DNA of 64,000 bases from Actinomycetota bacterium (lineage in GTDB: Bacteria; Actinomycetota; Actinomycetes; Mycobacteriales; JACQDL01), in contig JACQDL010000005.1 of the NCBI GenBank assembly GCA_016201065.1, positions 51,980 to 115,979 of the forward strand. Reading direction: 5' to 3'. The notes under the pieces are model-generated. The model ran no database searches and was not told where the DNA came from. It saw only the letters and a program-made list of their open reading frames with translations. Positions 1 to 9,461 of the stretch are shown in pieces; positions within the stretch are counted from its first letter, which is position 1; the number at the start of each line of letters is the position of its first letter. A program made the translations under genes and the position numbers.

Positions 1-1432
1 GGCCTCCTTCACCGACGACGATCTCCAGTTCCTCGGCAACCTGGCCAGCCACCTGGCCGCCGCGATCGAGAACGACCGGCTGGTGGAGCGGCTACGACAC
101 GCGGCCTACCACGACCGGTTGACCGGGCTGCCCAACCGCGAGCAGTTCGCCCGGTCCGTGGACCAGGCGATCGCCGACGCGCGGCGCACCGGTGGGCTGG
201 TCGCGGTCCTGCTCCTCGACCTCGACTCGTTCAAGGACATCAACGATGCGCTCGGCCACGACTACGGTGACGATCTGCTGGTGATGATCAGCCAGCGGCT
301 GCGGGAGCAGACCTCGGAGCAGGATGTCGTGGCCCGGATGGGGGCCGACGAGTTCGCCGTGCTGTGCCCGGTGACCGACATGGCCGCGGCCCTGGCCCGG
401 GCCGAGGCGCTGCGCGAGACGCTGGCCGCCGGCTACCCGCTGGCCGGACTCGCCGTCGAGGTGTCGGTCTCGGTCGGCGTGACGATCGCACCGGACCATG
501 CCCAGAGCGCCGGGGCCCTGATGCAACGGGCCGACGTCGCCCTCAACCACACGAAGAGCACCGGCCGGCGGGTCACCGGCTACCTGCCAAGCATGGACCA
601 GGCCACGATGCACCGGCTGCATCTGGTGACCCAGCTCCGGGAGGCCATCAAGAACGGCCAGATCCAGGTCCTCTACCAGCCCAAGATCGCGCTGGCCAGC
701 CGGGACCTGGTCGGGGTGGAGGCCCTGGTCCGGTGGCAGCATCCGCAGCACGGCCAGGTCATGCCGGACCAGTTCGTGCCGCTTGCCGAGCACACCGGCC
801 TCATCGACCTGCTCACCGACCACGTCCTGCGCACCTCACTCGGCCAGTGCCGGAGCTGGCTGGACCGGGGAACCAGGATCGGCGTCGCCGTCAACCTCAG
901 CGTTCGCAGCCTGCTGGAGACGAGCTTCGCCGAGCGGATCGCGGCCATCCTCGCCGAGTACGACGTGCCGCCCGAGCTGCTCACCTTCGAGATCACCGAG
1001 AACAACGTGATGACCGACAAGGAGCGGACCCTCCCGGTGCTGGACGAGCTCCACCGGCTCGGCGTGCAGCTGTCCATCGACGACTTCGGGACCGGCTACT
1101 CCTCGCTGGCCTACCTGCGGCGTCTCCCGGTCGACGAGGTGAAGATCGACAAGGACTTCGTGCTCACCATGGGCACGGACCTCGGGGACATGGCCGTGGT
1201 GCGGGCCATCGTGGAGCTCGGTCGCAGCCTCAGCCTGCGGGTCGTCGCCGAGGGGGTGGAGGACGAGCTGGCCCGGGACCTGCTCTCCAGCATGGAGTGC
1301 GAGGTCATCCAGGGCTTCATGGTGAGCCGGGCGCTGTCGGCGAAGCGGTTGGAGGCATGGCTGATGGCGCGCACCGCGCTGGGCCCCGAGATCCCCGGGC
1401 TGCGCGGGCGTCGACCGCAGCTGGCCGGCTAG
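1..1432 (+). CDS. GAF-GGDEF-EAL cyclic-di-GMP signalling protein, 5' end missing
   Basis: The reading frame is already open at base 2, so the start lies outside the window. The first ~30 residues look like the last helix of a GAF-type sensor (LASHLAAAIEND). A GGDEF domain follows (LTGLPNREQF, signature degenerate as GADEF) and then a full EAL domain: EALVRW, NLSV, EITE, the DDFGTGYSSL stretch, KIDKDF, AEGVED and QGF are all present. No RxxD inhibitory site is seen before GADEF. Known family role: turnover of cyclic di-GMP. The conserved EAL residues suggest phosphodiesterase activity; whether the GADEF half makes cyclic di-GMP is uncertain. It ends 67 bp before a tRNA gene. Confidence 0.9.
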   Translation, partial: ASFTDDDLQFLGNLASHLAAAIENDRLVERLRHAAYHDRLTGLPNREQFARSVDQAIADARRTGGLVAVLLLDLDSFKDINDALGHDYGDDLLVMISQRLREQTSEQDVVARMGADEFAVLCPVTDMAAALARAEALRETLAAGYPLAGLAVEVSVSVGVTIAPDHAQSAGALMQRADVALNHTKSTGRRVTGYLPSMDQATMHRLHLVTQLREAIKNGQIQVLYQPKIALASRDLVGVEALVRWQHPQHGQVMPDQFVPLAEHTGLIDLLTDHVLRTSLGQCRSWLDRGTRIGVAVNLSVRSLLETSFAERIAAILAEYDVPPELLTFEITENNVMTDKERTLPVLDELHRLGVQLSIDDFGTGYSSLAYLRRLPVDEVKIDKDFVLTMGTDLGDMAVVRAIVELGRSLSLRVVAEGVEDELARDLLSSMECEVIQGFMVSRALSAKRLEAWLMARTALGPEIPGLRGRRPQLAG

Positions 1433-1499
1433 TGAACTGGTTTTTGTGGCCGGGCCACGGTTGTGTACCCTGGCCTGGCGCTTCAGGGCGCACAGATTG

Positions 1500-1575
1500 G
1501 CCCTCTTAGCTCAGTCGGCAGAGCGTCTCCATGGTAAGGAGAAGGTCTAGGGTTCGATTCCCTAAGAGGGCTCCA
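1500..1575 (+). tRNA. tRNA-Thr (GGU anticodon)
   Basis: Full cloverleaf. The acceptor GCCCTCT pairs with AGAGGGC. The anticodon stem TCTCC/GGAGA closes a loop ATGGTAA, giving anticodon GGT. The T arm is TAGGG-TTCGATT-CCCTA. A CCA end is encoded at 1573-1575. It precedes tRNA-Met and rpmG, a common actinobacterial order. Confidence 0.95.
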
Positions 1576-1631
1576 CGCCGGTCGCGAGACCGGCGGCGCG
1601 GCGGGTGCGGGTCCACCGCGGTCCGCCGTAC

Positions 1632-1704
1632 GGCGGAGTAGCTCAGGCGGTAGAGCAAGCGGCTCATAATCGCTGTGTCGCCGGTTCGAGTCCGGCCTCC
1701 GCTA
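1632..1704 (+). tRNA. tRNA-Met (CAU anticodon, elongator type)
   Basis: Acceptor GGCGGAG pairs with CTCCGCT (first pair G-U). The anticodon stem AGCGG/TCGCT closes loop CTCATAA, anticodon CAT. The anticodon stem lacks the three consecutive G-C pairs of initiator tRNA, so the elongator form is inferred. T arm GCCGG-TTCGAGT-CCGGC. CCA is not fully encoded. Confidence 0.93.
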
Positions 1705-1778
1705 CCGAGGCACCCGGCCAGCCGGGTGCCTGTAATGCCCGCGGGCTCCCCGAGCCCCCAGAGGAAAGGCACTCCACC

Positions 1779-1943
1779 GTGGCTGCCACCGACGTTCGGC
1801 CAAAGATCACCATGGCCTGCCAGGAGTGCAAGCACCGCAACTACATCACCCGCAAGAACCGCCGCAACGACCCTGACCGCATGGAGCTGAAGAAGTTCTG
1901 CCCGAACTGCCGGACCCACCGGGTTCACCGCGAGACTCGCTGA
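1779..1943 (+). CDS. rpmG: 50S ribosomal protein L33
   Basis: A 54-residue basic protein with the two zinc-binding pairs CQEC and CPNC and the L33 pattern [19 protein letters not shown]. The GTG start at 1779 is chosen because the N-terminus ([10 protein letters not shown]) matches the family and a GAGGAAAGG ribosome-binding site lies about 10 bp upstream. The same frame extends upstream through the tRNA region, but that is not coding. It is followed 8 bp later by hadA, as in mycobacteria and related actinobacteria, where L33 heads the had cluster. Confidence 0.95.
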   Translation: MAATDVRPKITMACQECKHRNYITRKNRRNDPDRMELKKFCPNCRTHRVHRETR

Positions 1944-1951
1944 CCCGGTCG

Positions 1952-2407
1952 ATGACGGTCAGCCCGGAGTTTGTCGGACGCTCCTACCCGCCGACCGCAC
2001 CGTACGAGGTGTGCCGGGAGAAGATCCGGGAGTTCGCCGATGCGATCGGCGATCCGAACCCGGCCTTCCGGGACCCGCAGTCGGCCCGCGATCTCGGCCA
2101 TCTCGATGTGATCGCACCGCCGACATTTCCGGTGATCGTGTCGTTCCTGGCCACCCGCGGCGTCATCGAAGACCCGGACCTCGGCATCGACTACAGCCGG
2201 GTCGTGCACGGTGAGCAGCGCTTCAGCTACACCCGGCCGGTGCGGGCGGGCGACCGCCTGGTCGGCGTCGCCAGCGTGACCAGCGTCCGCCGCGCCGCCG
2301 GCAACGACCTGATCAGCACGGGCGTCGAGGTGTCCACCGCCGAGGGTGAGCCGGTGGTCACGGTCCACTCCACGATCGTCGTGCGCGGCATCGCGCAGGA
2401 GCGCTGA
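1952..2407 (+). CDS. hadA: MaoC-like dehydratase subunit HadA
   Basis: 151 residues, a single hot-dog fold of the FAS1-like dehydratase N-terminal type (GRSYPPTAPYEVCREKIREF, AIGDPNP, APPTFPVI, GEQRFSYTRPVRAGD). In mycobacteria HadA binds substrate and pairs with HadB, which carries the catalytic residues; the pair dehydrates 3-hydroxyacyl-ACP during fatty acid elongation. Here hadB follows after 4 bp. No hadC is present, in contrast to mycobacteria. The cytoplasmic role in fatty acid elongation is inferred from family and synteny. Confidence 0.88.
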   Translation: MTVSPEFVGRSYPPTAPYEVCREKIREFADAIGDPNPAFRDPQSARDLGHLDVIAPPTFPVIVSFLATRGVIEDPDLGIDYSRVVHGEQRFSYTRPVRAGDRLVGVASVTSVRRAAGNDLISTGVEVSTAEGEPVVTVHSTIVVRGIAQER

Positions 2408-2411
2408 GCGG

Positions 2412-2840
2412 ATGGCGGCCCGGATCGCCTACGCCGACGTCGAGATCGGCACGGAGCTGCCGGAACGGCGGTTCCCGATCCGCCGGGAGGACCTGATCCG
2501 GTACGCCGGCGCCTCCGGCGACTTCAACCCGATCCACTGGAACGAACGGTTCGCCACCAGCGTGGGCCTCCCCGACGTCATCGCGCACGGGATGCTCACG
2601 ATGGCGGAGGCGGCCCGCGTGATCACCGACTGGGCCGGCGACCCGGGAGCCCTCGTCGACTACGGCGTGCGCTTCGCCAAGCCGGTCGTGGTGCCCAACG
2701 ACGAGCATGGCGCCGAGCTCGTGGTGGGCGGCACGGTCGTGGACAAGCTGGACCGGATGCGGGTCGCGGTCGACCTGACCGCCCGTTCCGGTGGGGACAA
2801 GGTGCTGGCCAGGGCGCGCGCCGTCGTCCAGCTCTGCTGA
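2412..2840 (+). CDS. hadB: MaoC-like dehydratase subunit HadB
   Basis: 142 residues with the hydratase-2 pattern: ASGDFNPIHWNERFA supplies the catalytic Asp and His, followed by IAHGMLTMA. The ATG at 2412 is 4 bp after the hadA stop and starts the homologous N-terminus (MAARIAYADVEIGTELP). It is expected to form the active heterodimer with HadA and dehydrate 3-hydroxyacyl-ACP. The two genes are clearly cotranscribed. Alternative: a MaoC hydratase acting on acyl-CoA, less likely given the rpmG-had-secE context. Confidence 0.9.
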   Translation: MAARIAYADVEIGTELPERRFPIRREDLIRYAGASGDFNPIHWNERFATSVGLPDVIAHGMLTMAEAARVITDWAGDPGALVDYGVRFAKPVVVPNDEHGAELVVGGTVVDKLDRMRVAVDLTARSGGDKVLARARAVVQLC

Positions 2841-2866
2841 GCCAGCGGGTCGGCTATCTTCGCCGC

Positions 2867-4291
2867 ATGCGTACCGGCCCGGCCGTCACGGCCGCCCTCC
2901 TGCTGGCCATGGTGCTCACCGCCTGCGGTGACTCCGGCACCGGCCGACCCGGACCGGCGCCGCAGGCCCGGCCATCGGCCTCGGCCAGCCGGGCGAACTG
3001 CCCGGACCGGTACGCCGAGCCGGACCCGAACCGGCCGCGGATCACCCTCGCCTTCGACGTCACCGACGACCTGACCACGGTGACCGGCACCGAGCGGGTC
3101 AGCTTCCGTCCGGACCTGCCGGTGCACGAGGTGGTGTTCCGGCTCACCGGCAACGACCCGAGCTCCTACCCCTCGGGAACGGCAGTCACGGTCCAGCGGG
3201 CGAGCGCCAGCGTGGGTGCGGCGGCCACCACCACGATGCGGTTCGAGCGGGCCGGGGCGGCGGCCGGCAGCCAGGGCGGGCTGCTCGTCCTGCCGCTGGA
3301 CCGGGAGGTCCCGGCCGGGCAGGAGGTGACCGCCACGGTCGGGTTCACCCTCACCCTCGGCGGGACCGGGTTCGACCGTTTCGGGCGAATCGACCGGTTC
3401 GCCTGGTTCGGGTCGGCCCAACCCCTGCTGGCGTGGCAGCGGGAGGTCGGCTGGCACCGGGAGGATCTGGCCCGCTACATCGGGGAGAGCGCGACGAGCG
3501 AGGCGGCGAACGTCGATCTCACCGTCACCGCGCCCGGCTGGGCCACGGTGATGACCAGCGGTCGGCAGGATCCACCCACACCAGCCGACCGCGGTCGTCG
3601 CCGGTGGCACGCCAGCGCCCCCACCGCGCGGGATGTCAGCGTTGCGCTCGGTCGCTTCGCCCTCACCCGGGAGACGGTTGCCGGCACCGAGCTCACCGTC
3701 GGGGCCGCTGACGCATCCACCGCGCGGCAGGCGCTGGCCGAGCTGGCTCGTGCGGTGCGGGAGCTGTCCGCCCGGTTCGGCCCGTTCCCCTTCCCCGCGC
3801 TGAACGTGAGTGTCCTGCCGTCGGGGGGCGGTGGCATCGAGTACCCGGGCTCGATCCTGCTGTTCGGGAGCTCGCGGGTGGTCGACGTGCACGAGACCGC
3901 GCACCAATGGTTCTACGGTCTCGTCGGGGACAACCAGGCCCGCGATCCCTGGCTGGACGAGGCCTTCGCCACCTACGCCGAGGGGTTGGCCAACGGCGAC
4001 GCTGGCGGCACCGACCAGCCCGATCCCGGCGGACCGGGGTCCGGCCGGGTCGGCGCCGGGATCAACGACTTCCCGACCTCGGAGGCCTACTTCGGCACCG
4101 TCTACGGCAAGGGCGCTGCGGCCCTGCGCAGGGCACGGGCTCAGGCCGGGGCGGCGGCGTTCGACGCCGCGATCCGCTGCTACACCAACGCCAACGCCTG
4201 GCGGATCGCCCGACCGGCCGACCTGGCCAGCGCCCTCGGCGACTTACCGTCCGCGCTCGCCGCGCTACGCCGGGCCGGCGCCCTGAGCTGA
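2867..4291 (+). CDS. M1-family zinc metallopeptidase, predicted lipoprotein
   Basis: 474 residues. A signal peptide ends in the lipobox LTAC (residues ~17-20), so the protein is probably a surface lipoprotein. The gluzincin site is complete: HETAH at ~341-345 and the third ligand Glu in WLDEAFATYAEG about 19 residues later. GGIEYPG upstream resembles the exopeptidase loop of M1 enzymes. The N-terminal half is a beta-sandwich-like region (ITLAFDVTDDLTTVTGTERV). Function inferred: extracytoplasmic peptide trimming. It starts 26 bp after hadB; no functional link to fatty acid synthesis is apparent. Confidence 0.88.
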   Translation: MRTGPAVTAALLLAMVLTACGDSGTGRPGPAPQARPSASASRANCPDRYAEPDPNRPRITLAFDVTDDLTTVTGTERVSFRPDLPVHEVVFRLTGNDPSSYPSGTAVTVQRASASVGAAATTTMRFERAGAAAGSQGGLLVLPLDREVPAGQEVTATVGFTLTLGGTGFDRFGRIDRFAWFGSAQPLLAWQREVGWHREDLARYIGESATSEAANVDLTVTAPGWATVMTSGRQDPPTPADRGRRRWHASAPTARDVSVALGRFALTRETVAGTELTVGAADASTARQALAELARAVRELSARFGPFPFPALNVSVLPSGGGGIEYPGSILLFGSSRVVDVHETAHQWFYGLVGDNQARDPWLDEAFATYAEGLANGDAGGTDQPDPGGPGSGRVGAGINDFPTSEAYFGTVYGKGAAALRRARAQAGAAAFDAAIRCYTNANAWRIARPADLASALGDLPSALAALRRAGALS

Positions 4292-4311
4292 GACCGGGCC
4301 TGCCCCGAGGT

Positions 4312-4352
4312 GACCTGGCCGGCCCGGACCTGGCCGGACCTGACCTGGCCGG
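4312..4352. repeat. Short imperfect repeats in a convergent intergenic gap
   Basis: The 83-bp gap between the convergent peptidase and aminotransferase genes holds three or four imperfect copies of GACCTGGCCGG. No clear terminator hairpin with a T-run is seen. Confidence 0.5.
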
Positions 4353-4374
4353 CGCGGCGCGGCGCGGCCGGGCG

Positions 4375-5580
4375 CTAGCGGGCCTCTGACAGCAGATCCC
4401 CCAGCCGGGTGATGCCCTTGACAAGATCTTCGTCGGAGAGGGCGTAGGACAGCCGGAAGTACCCGGCCGTGCCGAACGCCTCGCCCGGCACGACGGCCAC
4501 CTCGGCCTCCTCCAGCACCAGCTCGGCAAGCTCGGCGGAGGTTTGCGGGGTCCGGCCGCGCAGCGAGCGCCCGAGGAGCTGCCGGACGCTGGGGTAGACG
4601 TAGAACGCGCCCTGTGGTTCCGGGCAGGCCAGGCCCGGGATCTCGTTCAACATCCGGACGATGGTCTGCCGGCGCCGGTCGAAGGCGATCCGCATCCGGG
4701 CGACCGCGGTGAGCTCGCCCGACACCGCGGCGAGCGCCGCGACCTGGGAGACGTTGGCGACATTGGAGGTGGCATGGGACTGGAGGTTGGTCGCCGCCGT
4801 GACCACGTCGGCCGGGCCGATCAGCCAGCCGACCCGCCAGCCGGTCATGGCGTAGGTCTTGGCCACACCGTTGAGCACGACGCAGGTGCCGGCCAGCTCC
4901 GGCACGGCCACCGGCATCGACACCGCGCGGGCCACGCCGTAGACGAGGTGCTCGTAGATCTCGTCGGTGACCACCCAGACACCCCGGTCCACCGCCCACC
5001 GGCCGATCGCCGCGACCTGCTCGGGCGGGTAGACGGCCCCGGTCGGGTTGGAGGGTGAACAGAACAGCAGCACCTTGGTGCGCGCGGTCCGGGCCGCCTC
5101 AAGCTGGTCCACCGTGGCCAGGTAGCCGCCGGCCTCATCGGTCGGCACCACCACCGGCACACCGCCCGCGAGCGCGATCGCCTCCGGGTAGGTCGTCCAG
5201 TACGGCGACGGGAGCAGCACCTCGTCACCGGGGTCGAGCAGCGTGGCGAACGCCTCGTACACGGCCTGCTTGCCACCGTTGGTCACGAGCACCTGCGAGG
5301 ACTGCACGGCGTAGCCGGAGTCACGCAGGGTCTTCGCCGCGACCGCCGCACGGAGCTCGGGCAGACCGGCGGCGGGGGTGTAGCGGTGGTACCGGGGCTG
5401 TCCGCAAGCCTCGACCGCGGCCTGGACGATGTGCTCCGGGGTCGGGAAGTCGGGCTCGCCGGCGCCGAAGCCGATCACCGGCCGCCCGGCGGCCTTGAGC
5501 GCCTTCGCCCTGGTGTCCACCGCGAGGGTGGCCGACTCGGTGATGCCACCGATCCGTGCCGAGATGCGATTGGCTGCCAT
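4375..5580 (-). CDS. aspC: Pyridoxal-phosphate aminotransferase, AspC-like (class I)
   Basis: 401 residues, fold type I. Visible marks are the cofactor and substrate motifs SNPTGAVYP (Asn), [10 protein letters not shown] (Asp and Tyr), the Schiff-base lysine in [11 protein letters not shown], and the C-terminal Arg in YFRLSYAL. The length matches bacterial aspartate aminotransferases of subgroup I-gamma. It converts aspartate and 2-oxoglutarate to oxaloacetate and glutamate; related enzymes can also act on prephenate or other amino acids, so substrate is inferred. It lies divergently from tRNA-Trp/secE, in the same place as in other actinobacteria. Confidence 0.85.
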   Translation of the reverse strand: MAANRISARIGGITESATLAVDTRAKALKAAGRPVIGFGAGEPDFPTPEHIVQAAVEACGQPRYHRYTPAAGLPELRAAVAAKTLRDSGYAVQSSQVLVTNGGKQAVYEAFATLLDPGDEVLLPSPYWTTYPEAIALAGGVPVVVPTDEAGGYLATVDQLEAARTARTKVLLFCSPSNPTGAVYPPEQVAAIGRWAVDRGVWVVTDEIYEHLVYGVARAVSMPVAVPELAGTCVVLNGVAKTYAMTGWRVGWLIGPADVVTAATNLQSHATSNVANVSQVAALAAVSGELTAVARMRIAFDRRRQTIVRMLNEIPGLACPEPQGAFYVYPSVRQLLGRSLRGRTPQTSAELAELVLEEAEVAVVPGEAFGTAGYFRLSYALSDEDLVKGITRLGDLLSEAR

Positions 5581-5736
5581 GTCTGAAGTGTCGCAGAGCC
5601 CTCGGGCGCCGGGTCGCCGACTCCCGGCCCCGTTTGGGCGATCGCGCCGGGTGTCCGTACACTGCCTTGTCTGGGGTCGTACTGCCCCGGTCCTGCCGTG
5701 GTCGCTGCACCGCGGCGGGTCCGGCAGTCACCCCGG

Positions 5737-5809
<73 letters not shown>

Positions 5810-5887
5810 CCGCGCTGCGGGCTGCCGCAACGACAGGTTGGTGCCCGCGTCACGGCGCATCGTGACGCAGACGGAGGAGAGGATCGC

Positions 5888-6148
5888 GTGACGCAGACCC
5901 GCGGGGACGCGACCACCGCACCCAAGGCGACCACCAAGGCCGCCGTCGGCACCCGCCGGGGACCGTTCGCCCGGCTCGGTCGGTTCTTCCGCGAGGTCGT
6001 CGCCGAGCTGAGCAAGGTGATCTGGCCCTCCCGCAAGGAGCTGGTCACCTACACCGTGGTCGTGGTCGTGTTCGTCACGATCATGGTCACCCTGGTGTCC
6101 GGTCTCGACCTCCTGTTCGCCAAGGGTGTGCTGCTGGTCTTCGGCTAG
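5888..6148 (+). CDS. secE: Preprotein translocase subunit SecE
   Basis: 86 residues with a basic N-terminal tail, the SecE amphipathic segment FFREVVAELSKVIWPSRKELVTYT and one C-terminal membrane helix rich in Val. It is a subunit of the SecYEG channel in the cytoplasmic membrane. The GTG at 5888 is chosen because a GGAGGAGAGG ribosome-binding site precedes it; the earlier GTG at about 5871 runs into a stop. It is followed by nusG after 54 bp. Confidence 0.95.
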   Translation: MTQTRGDATTAPKATTKAAVGTRRGPFARLGRFFREVVAELSKVIWPSRKELVTYTVVVVVFVTIMVTLVSGLDLLFAKGVLLVFG

Positions 6149-6202
6149 CCACACCCGACCACACCGCACGACCGACGTACCCCGAGGAAAGAGAGCCAGC
6201 GC

Positions 6203-6940
6203 GTGCCCGAGTTCGACCAGACCAGCAACTCCGTCGAGGAGGAGCGGCCGGCACTGCCCGGCGAGCCGGCCGGCGCCGACGGTGCCGCCGTGGTCGACGG
6301 CAGCGGGGCCACCGACAGCGGGGCCACCGACAGCGGGGCCACCGTGCCTGCCATCGATGCCGAGATCGACCCGATGGTCGAGCTGCGCGCGCTGCTCCGG
6401 CAGCAGCCCGGCGACTGGTATGTGGTGCACTCCTACGCGGGGTACGAGAACAAGGTCAAGACCAACCTGGAGACCCGGATCACGTCCCTCGACATGGAGG
6501 ACTACATCTACCAGGTCGAGGTGCCCACCGAAGAGGTCACCGAGGTCAAGAACGGCAAACGACAAACCGTCCAGCGCAAGGTCTACCCGGGCTACATCCT
6601 GGTCCGGATGGACCTCAACGACGAGTCGTGGGGCGCGGTCCGCAACACCCCTGGCGTCACCGGGTTCGTGGGCGCGACATCCCGACCGTCACCGCTGTCA
6701 CTGGACGAGGTCGTGAAGATCCTCGCTCCAGCGGTGGCGAAGAAGACCGAAAAGCCGCAGGTCCGGGTCGTCGACTTCGAGGTTGGCGAGTCGGTCACCG
6801 TGATGGACGGGCCGTTCGCGACCCTGCCGGCCACGATCAACGAGATCAACCCCGAACAGCAGAAGCTCAAGGTGCTGGTCTCGATCTTCGGTCGGGAGAC
6901 GCCGGTGGAGCTGTCCTTCAGCCAGGTGTCCAAGATCTAG
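6203..6940 (+). CDS. nusG: Transcription termination/antitermination protein NusG
   Basis: 245 residues: an acidic, low-complexity actinobacterial N-terminal extension (~residues 1-70), the NGN domain ([33 protein letters not shown]) and a C-terminal KOW domain ([18 protein letters not shown]). It binds RNA polymerase and links it to Rho or the ribosome. The extension contains three in-frame copies of GATDS encoded by a perfect 15-bp tandem repeat at 6301-6343. GTG start with GAGGAAAGAGAG upstream. Cotranscription with secE and the L11/L1 genes is inferred from order and spacing. Confidence 0.96.
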   Translation: MPEFDQTSNSVEEERPALPGEPAGADGAAVVDGSGATDSGATDSGATVPAIDAEIDPMVELRALLRQQPGDWYVVHSYAGYENKVKTNLETRITSLDMEDYIYQVEVPTEEVTEVKNGKRQTVQRKVYPGYILVRMDLNDESWGAVRNTPGVTGFVGATSRPSPLSLDEVVKILAPAVAKKTEKPQVRVVDFEVGESVTVMDGPFATLPATINEINPEQQKLKVLVSIFGRETPVELSFSQVSKI

Positions 6941-6998
6941 GCAGGCCGCTACCCACTCCGGCGTGCCGCACGCCGCACCCGAACGAGGAAGAACCAGG

Positions 6999-7436
6999 AT
7001 GCCTCCGAAGAAGAAGCGAAAGATCACCGCGCTGATCAAGCTCCAGATCCGGGCCGGGCAGGCGACGCCGGCTCCGCCGGTCGGTCCCGCGCTGGGCCAG
7101 CACGGCGTCAACATCATGGAGTTCTGCAAGCAGTACAACGCCGCGACCGAAGCCCAGCGTGGCGACGTGATCCCGGTCGAGATCACCGTGTACGACGACC
7201 GGTCGTTCACCTTCGTCACCAAGACCCCACCGGCCGCCCGGCTGCTGCTCAAGGCCGCTGGCGTGGAGAAGGGCAGCGGGGAGCCGCACAAGACCAAGGT
7301 CGCCACGGTGAGCCGCGACCAGGTCCGGCAGATCGCCCAGCAGAAGCTGGACGACCTCAACGCCCACGACGTCGACCAGGCCGAGAAGATCATCGCTGGT
7401 ACGGCCCGGTCGATGGGGATCACCGTCAGGGACTGA
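6999..7436 (+). CDS. rplK: 50S ribosomal protein L11
   Basis: 145 residues. The N-terminal domain contains the proline-rich helix of L11 ([20 protein letters not shown]) and the C-terminal rRNA-binding domain ends in [10 protein letters not shown]. The ATG at 6999 is preferred over in-frame codons further upstream because it gives the family start MPPKKKRKI and has a CGAGGAAG ribosome-binding site. It binds the GTPase-associated centre of 23S rRNA. It follows nusG by 58 bp and precedes rplA by 63 bp. Confidence 0.96.
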   Translation: MPPKKKRKITALIKLQIRAGQATPAPPVGPALGQHGVNIMEFCKQYNAATEAQRGDVIPVEITVYDDRSFTFVTKTPPAARLLLKAAGVEKGSGEPHKTKVATVSRDQVRQIAQQKLDDLNAHDVDQAEKIIAGTARSMGITVRD

Positions 7437-7499
7437 CCGCCGCACCGGCAGGACGTGGGAGGGCCAGCGCTGGCCCGCCAAGACCACAGGAGGAACGGA

Positions 7500-8222
7500 A
7501 TGAAGCGCAGCAAGGCGTACCGCAAGGCGTCGGAGCTGGTGGACCACGACGCGGTCTACCTGCCGATGGAGGCCGCCCGGCTGGTCAAGGAGACCTCACC
7601 GACGAAGTTCGACGGCACCGTCGAGGTCGCGCTCCGGCTCGGCGTCGACCCCCGCAAGGCCGACCAGATGGTCCGCGGCACGGTGAACCTGCCGCACGGC
7701 ACCGGCAAGACCGCCCGCGTGATCGTGTTCGCGACCGGCGAGAAGGCCGCTGAGGCGGATGCCGCCGGGGCCGACGCGGTCGGCTCGGAGGACCTCGTCG
7801 CCCGCATCCAGGGTGGCTGGCTGGACTTCGACGCCGCGATCGCCACGCCCGACCAGATGGCGAAGGTGGGCCGGATCGCCCGGGTGCTCGGGCCGCGTGG
7901 CCTGATGCCGAACCCGAAGACCGGCACGGTCACCATGGACGTGGCCAAGGCGGTCGCCGACATCAAGGGCGGCAAGATCAGCTTCCGGGTCGACAAGCAG
8001 GCGAACCTGCACGTGGTCATCGGCCGGGCCAGCTTCGCCGCGACCCAGCTCGTCGAGAACTACGCCGCGGCGCTCGACGAGGTGCTGCGGGCGAAGCCCT
8101 CGACGGCCAAGGGCAGGTACCTGCGGAAGGTGACCTTCAGCTCGACCATGGGCCCAGGCATCCAGGTCGACCCGAACCGCACCCGCAACCTGCTCGCGGA
8201 GGACGCGCCTACCGGCGGCTGA
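7500..8222 (+). CDS. rplA: 50S ribosomal protein L1
   Basis: 240 residues with L1 hallmarks: [20 protein letters not shown], the [17 protein letters not shown] loop and the [17 protein letters not shown]-terminus. The ATG at 7500 follows a GGAGGAA ribosome-binding site and gives the family N-terminus [11 protein letters not shown]1 binds 23S rRNA at the E-site stalk and often represses its own operon. The next gene (mqnE) is convergent with only 2 bp between stops; rplJ and rplL are not adjacent. Confidence 0.96.
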   Translation: MKRSKAYRKASELVDHDAVYLPMEAARLVKETSPTKFDGTVEVALRLGVDPRKADQMVRGTVNLPHGTGKTARVIVFATGEKAAEADAAGADAVGSEDLVARIQGGWLDFDAAIATPDQMAKVGRIARVLGPRGLMPNPKTGTVTMDVAKAVADIKGGKISFRVDKQANLHVVIGRASFAATQLVENYAAALDEVLRAKPSTAKGRYLRKVTFSSTMGPGIQVDPNRTRNLLAEDAPTGG

Positions 8223-8224
8223 GG

Positions 8225-9376
8225 TCAGCCCCAGACCGGCTGTGGCTGGTCCCGCCGGGTCGGGTCGGGGCCGTCGTACTCGCGGATCGTCCGGTACCGG
8301 GTGTCCCGCTCGACGGGGCGGAAGCCGGCGTCGCGGATCAGCTCAAGCAGGTCGGCGCGGTGCATGGTGGTCGGCGTACCGTACTGGTCGGCGTCGTGGG
8401 TGATCTTGTATTCGACGACCGAGCCGTCCAGGTCGTCGACGCCGAAGTTCAGGGAGAGCTGGGCCGTCGACAACCCGTGCATGACCCAGAAGCACTTGAG
8501 GTGATCGACGTTGTCCAACAGCAGCCGGGACACCGCGAAGGTCTTCAGCGCTTCGGCGGGTGTGGCCATCTCGGTGCGGTCCTGCAGCCGGTTGCGCGGG
8601 TCACGGACCGCGTCATGCTGGTAGCGCAGCGGGATGAAGACGATGAACCCGCCGGTCTCGTCCTGGAGGTCGCGCAGCCGGAGCACATGGTCGACCCGAT
8701 GCCGTGGCTCCTCGATATGCCCATAGAGCATGGTCGCCGGCGTACGCAGGCCCTTGCCGTGGGCGAGCCGGTGAATCCGTGACCAGTCCTCCCAGTGGGT
8801 CTCGTGGTCCACGATCTGCTTCCGGATCTCCCAGTCGAAGATCTCCGCGCCGCCTCCGGTGAGGGACTCCAGGCCGGCGTCGATCAGCTCGTCCAGGATC
8901 GCCTCCGCGGACAGCCCGGAGATCCGCTCGAACCAGTGGATCTCCGTGGCGGTAAAGGCCTTGAGCGCCACACCCGGCAGCGCCGCCTTCAGCTCCCGCA
9001 ACACCCGCGGGTAGTACCGCCACGGCAGCGTCGGATGCAGGCCGTTCACGATGTGCAGCTCGGTGATCTCCTCCGGCTCCATCTGCCGGGCCAGCCGGAC
9101 GGCTTCCTCGGCCCGCATGGTGTAGGCGTCGGCCTCGCCGGGCTTGCGCTGGAAGGAACAGTAGGCACAGGAGGCGCTGCACACATTGGTGAGGTTCAGG
9201 TGCCGGTTGACGTTGAAGACGACCCGGTCACCGTTCTTCGCCGTACGCACCGAGTGCGCCAACCCGCCGAGCCAGGAAAGGTCGGTGCAGCCGTACAGCT
9301 CCACCCCGTCGTCGAAACTCAACCGCTCGCCCGCGGCGACCTTGGCCTCGATCTCCTGCCTGCGACGTGCATCCAT
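8225..9376 (-). CDS. mqnE: Aminofutalosine synthase (radical SAM)
   Basis: 383 residues. The radical SAM cluster motif is CSASCAYC (Cx3Cx2C) after NLTNV; ELHIVNGLHPTLPWRYY and KAFTATEIHWFERISG are typical of MqnE rather than the sister enzyme MqnC. It joins SAM and 3-[(1-carboxyvinyl)oxy]benzoate to give aminofutalosine, an early step of futalosine-dependent menaquinone synthesis. The ubiX-mqnP-ubiD genes at 15-18 kb would serve later steps of the same route, supporting the call. Start ATG at 9376 with the family-like N-terminus MDARRRQEIEAKVAAGERLS. Confidence 0.9.
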   Translation of the reverse strand: MDARRRQEIEAKVAAGERLSFDDGVELYGCTDLSWLGGLAHSVRTAKNGDRVVFNVNRHLNLTNVCSASCAYCSFQRKPGEADAYTMRAEEAVRLARQMEPEEITELHIVNGLHPTLPWRYYPRVLRELKAALPGVALKAFTATEIHWFERISGLSAEAILDELIDAGLESLTGGGAEIFDWEIRKQIVDHETHWEDWSRIHRLAHGKGLRTPATMLYGHIEEPRHRVDHVLRLRDLQDETGGFIVFIPLRYQHDAVRDPRNRLQDRTEMATPAEALKTFAVSRLLLDNVDHLKCFWVMHGLSTAQLSLNFGVDDLDGSVVEYKITHDADQYGTPTTMHRADLLELIRDAGFRPVERDTRYRTIREYDGPDPTRRDQPQPVWG

Positions 9377-9461
9377 GCCAGCGAGCTTACGGCCACCGTC
9401 GACCGAACCTCGCGCCCATCGGGCAGACTATGCGTGGGTTTCCGAGACGGTCGAGGGGCGA

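Noticed and set aside
2660..3907. Long minus-strand frame opposite the M1 peptidase
   Set aside because: No protein-like sequence; the plus strand has lipobox and HExxH.
7500..9376. Absence of rplJ/rplL after rplA as a sign of rearrangement
   Set aside because: Other genes lie between rplA and rplJ in several actinobacteria, so this alone is not evidence.
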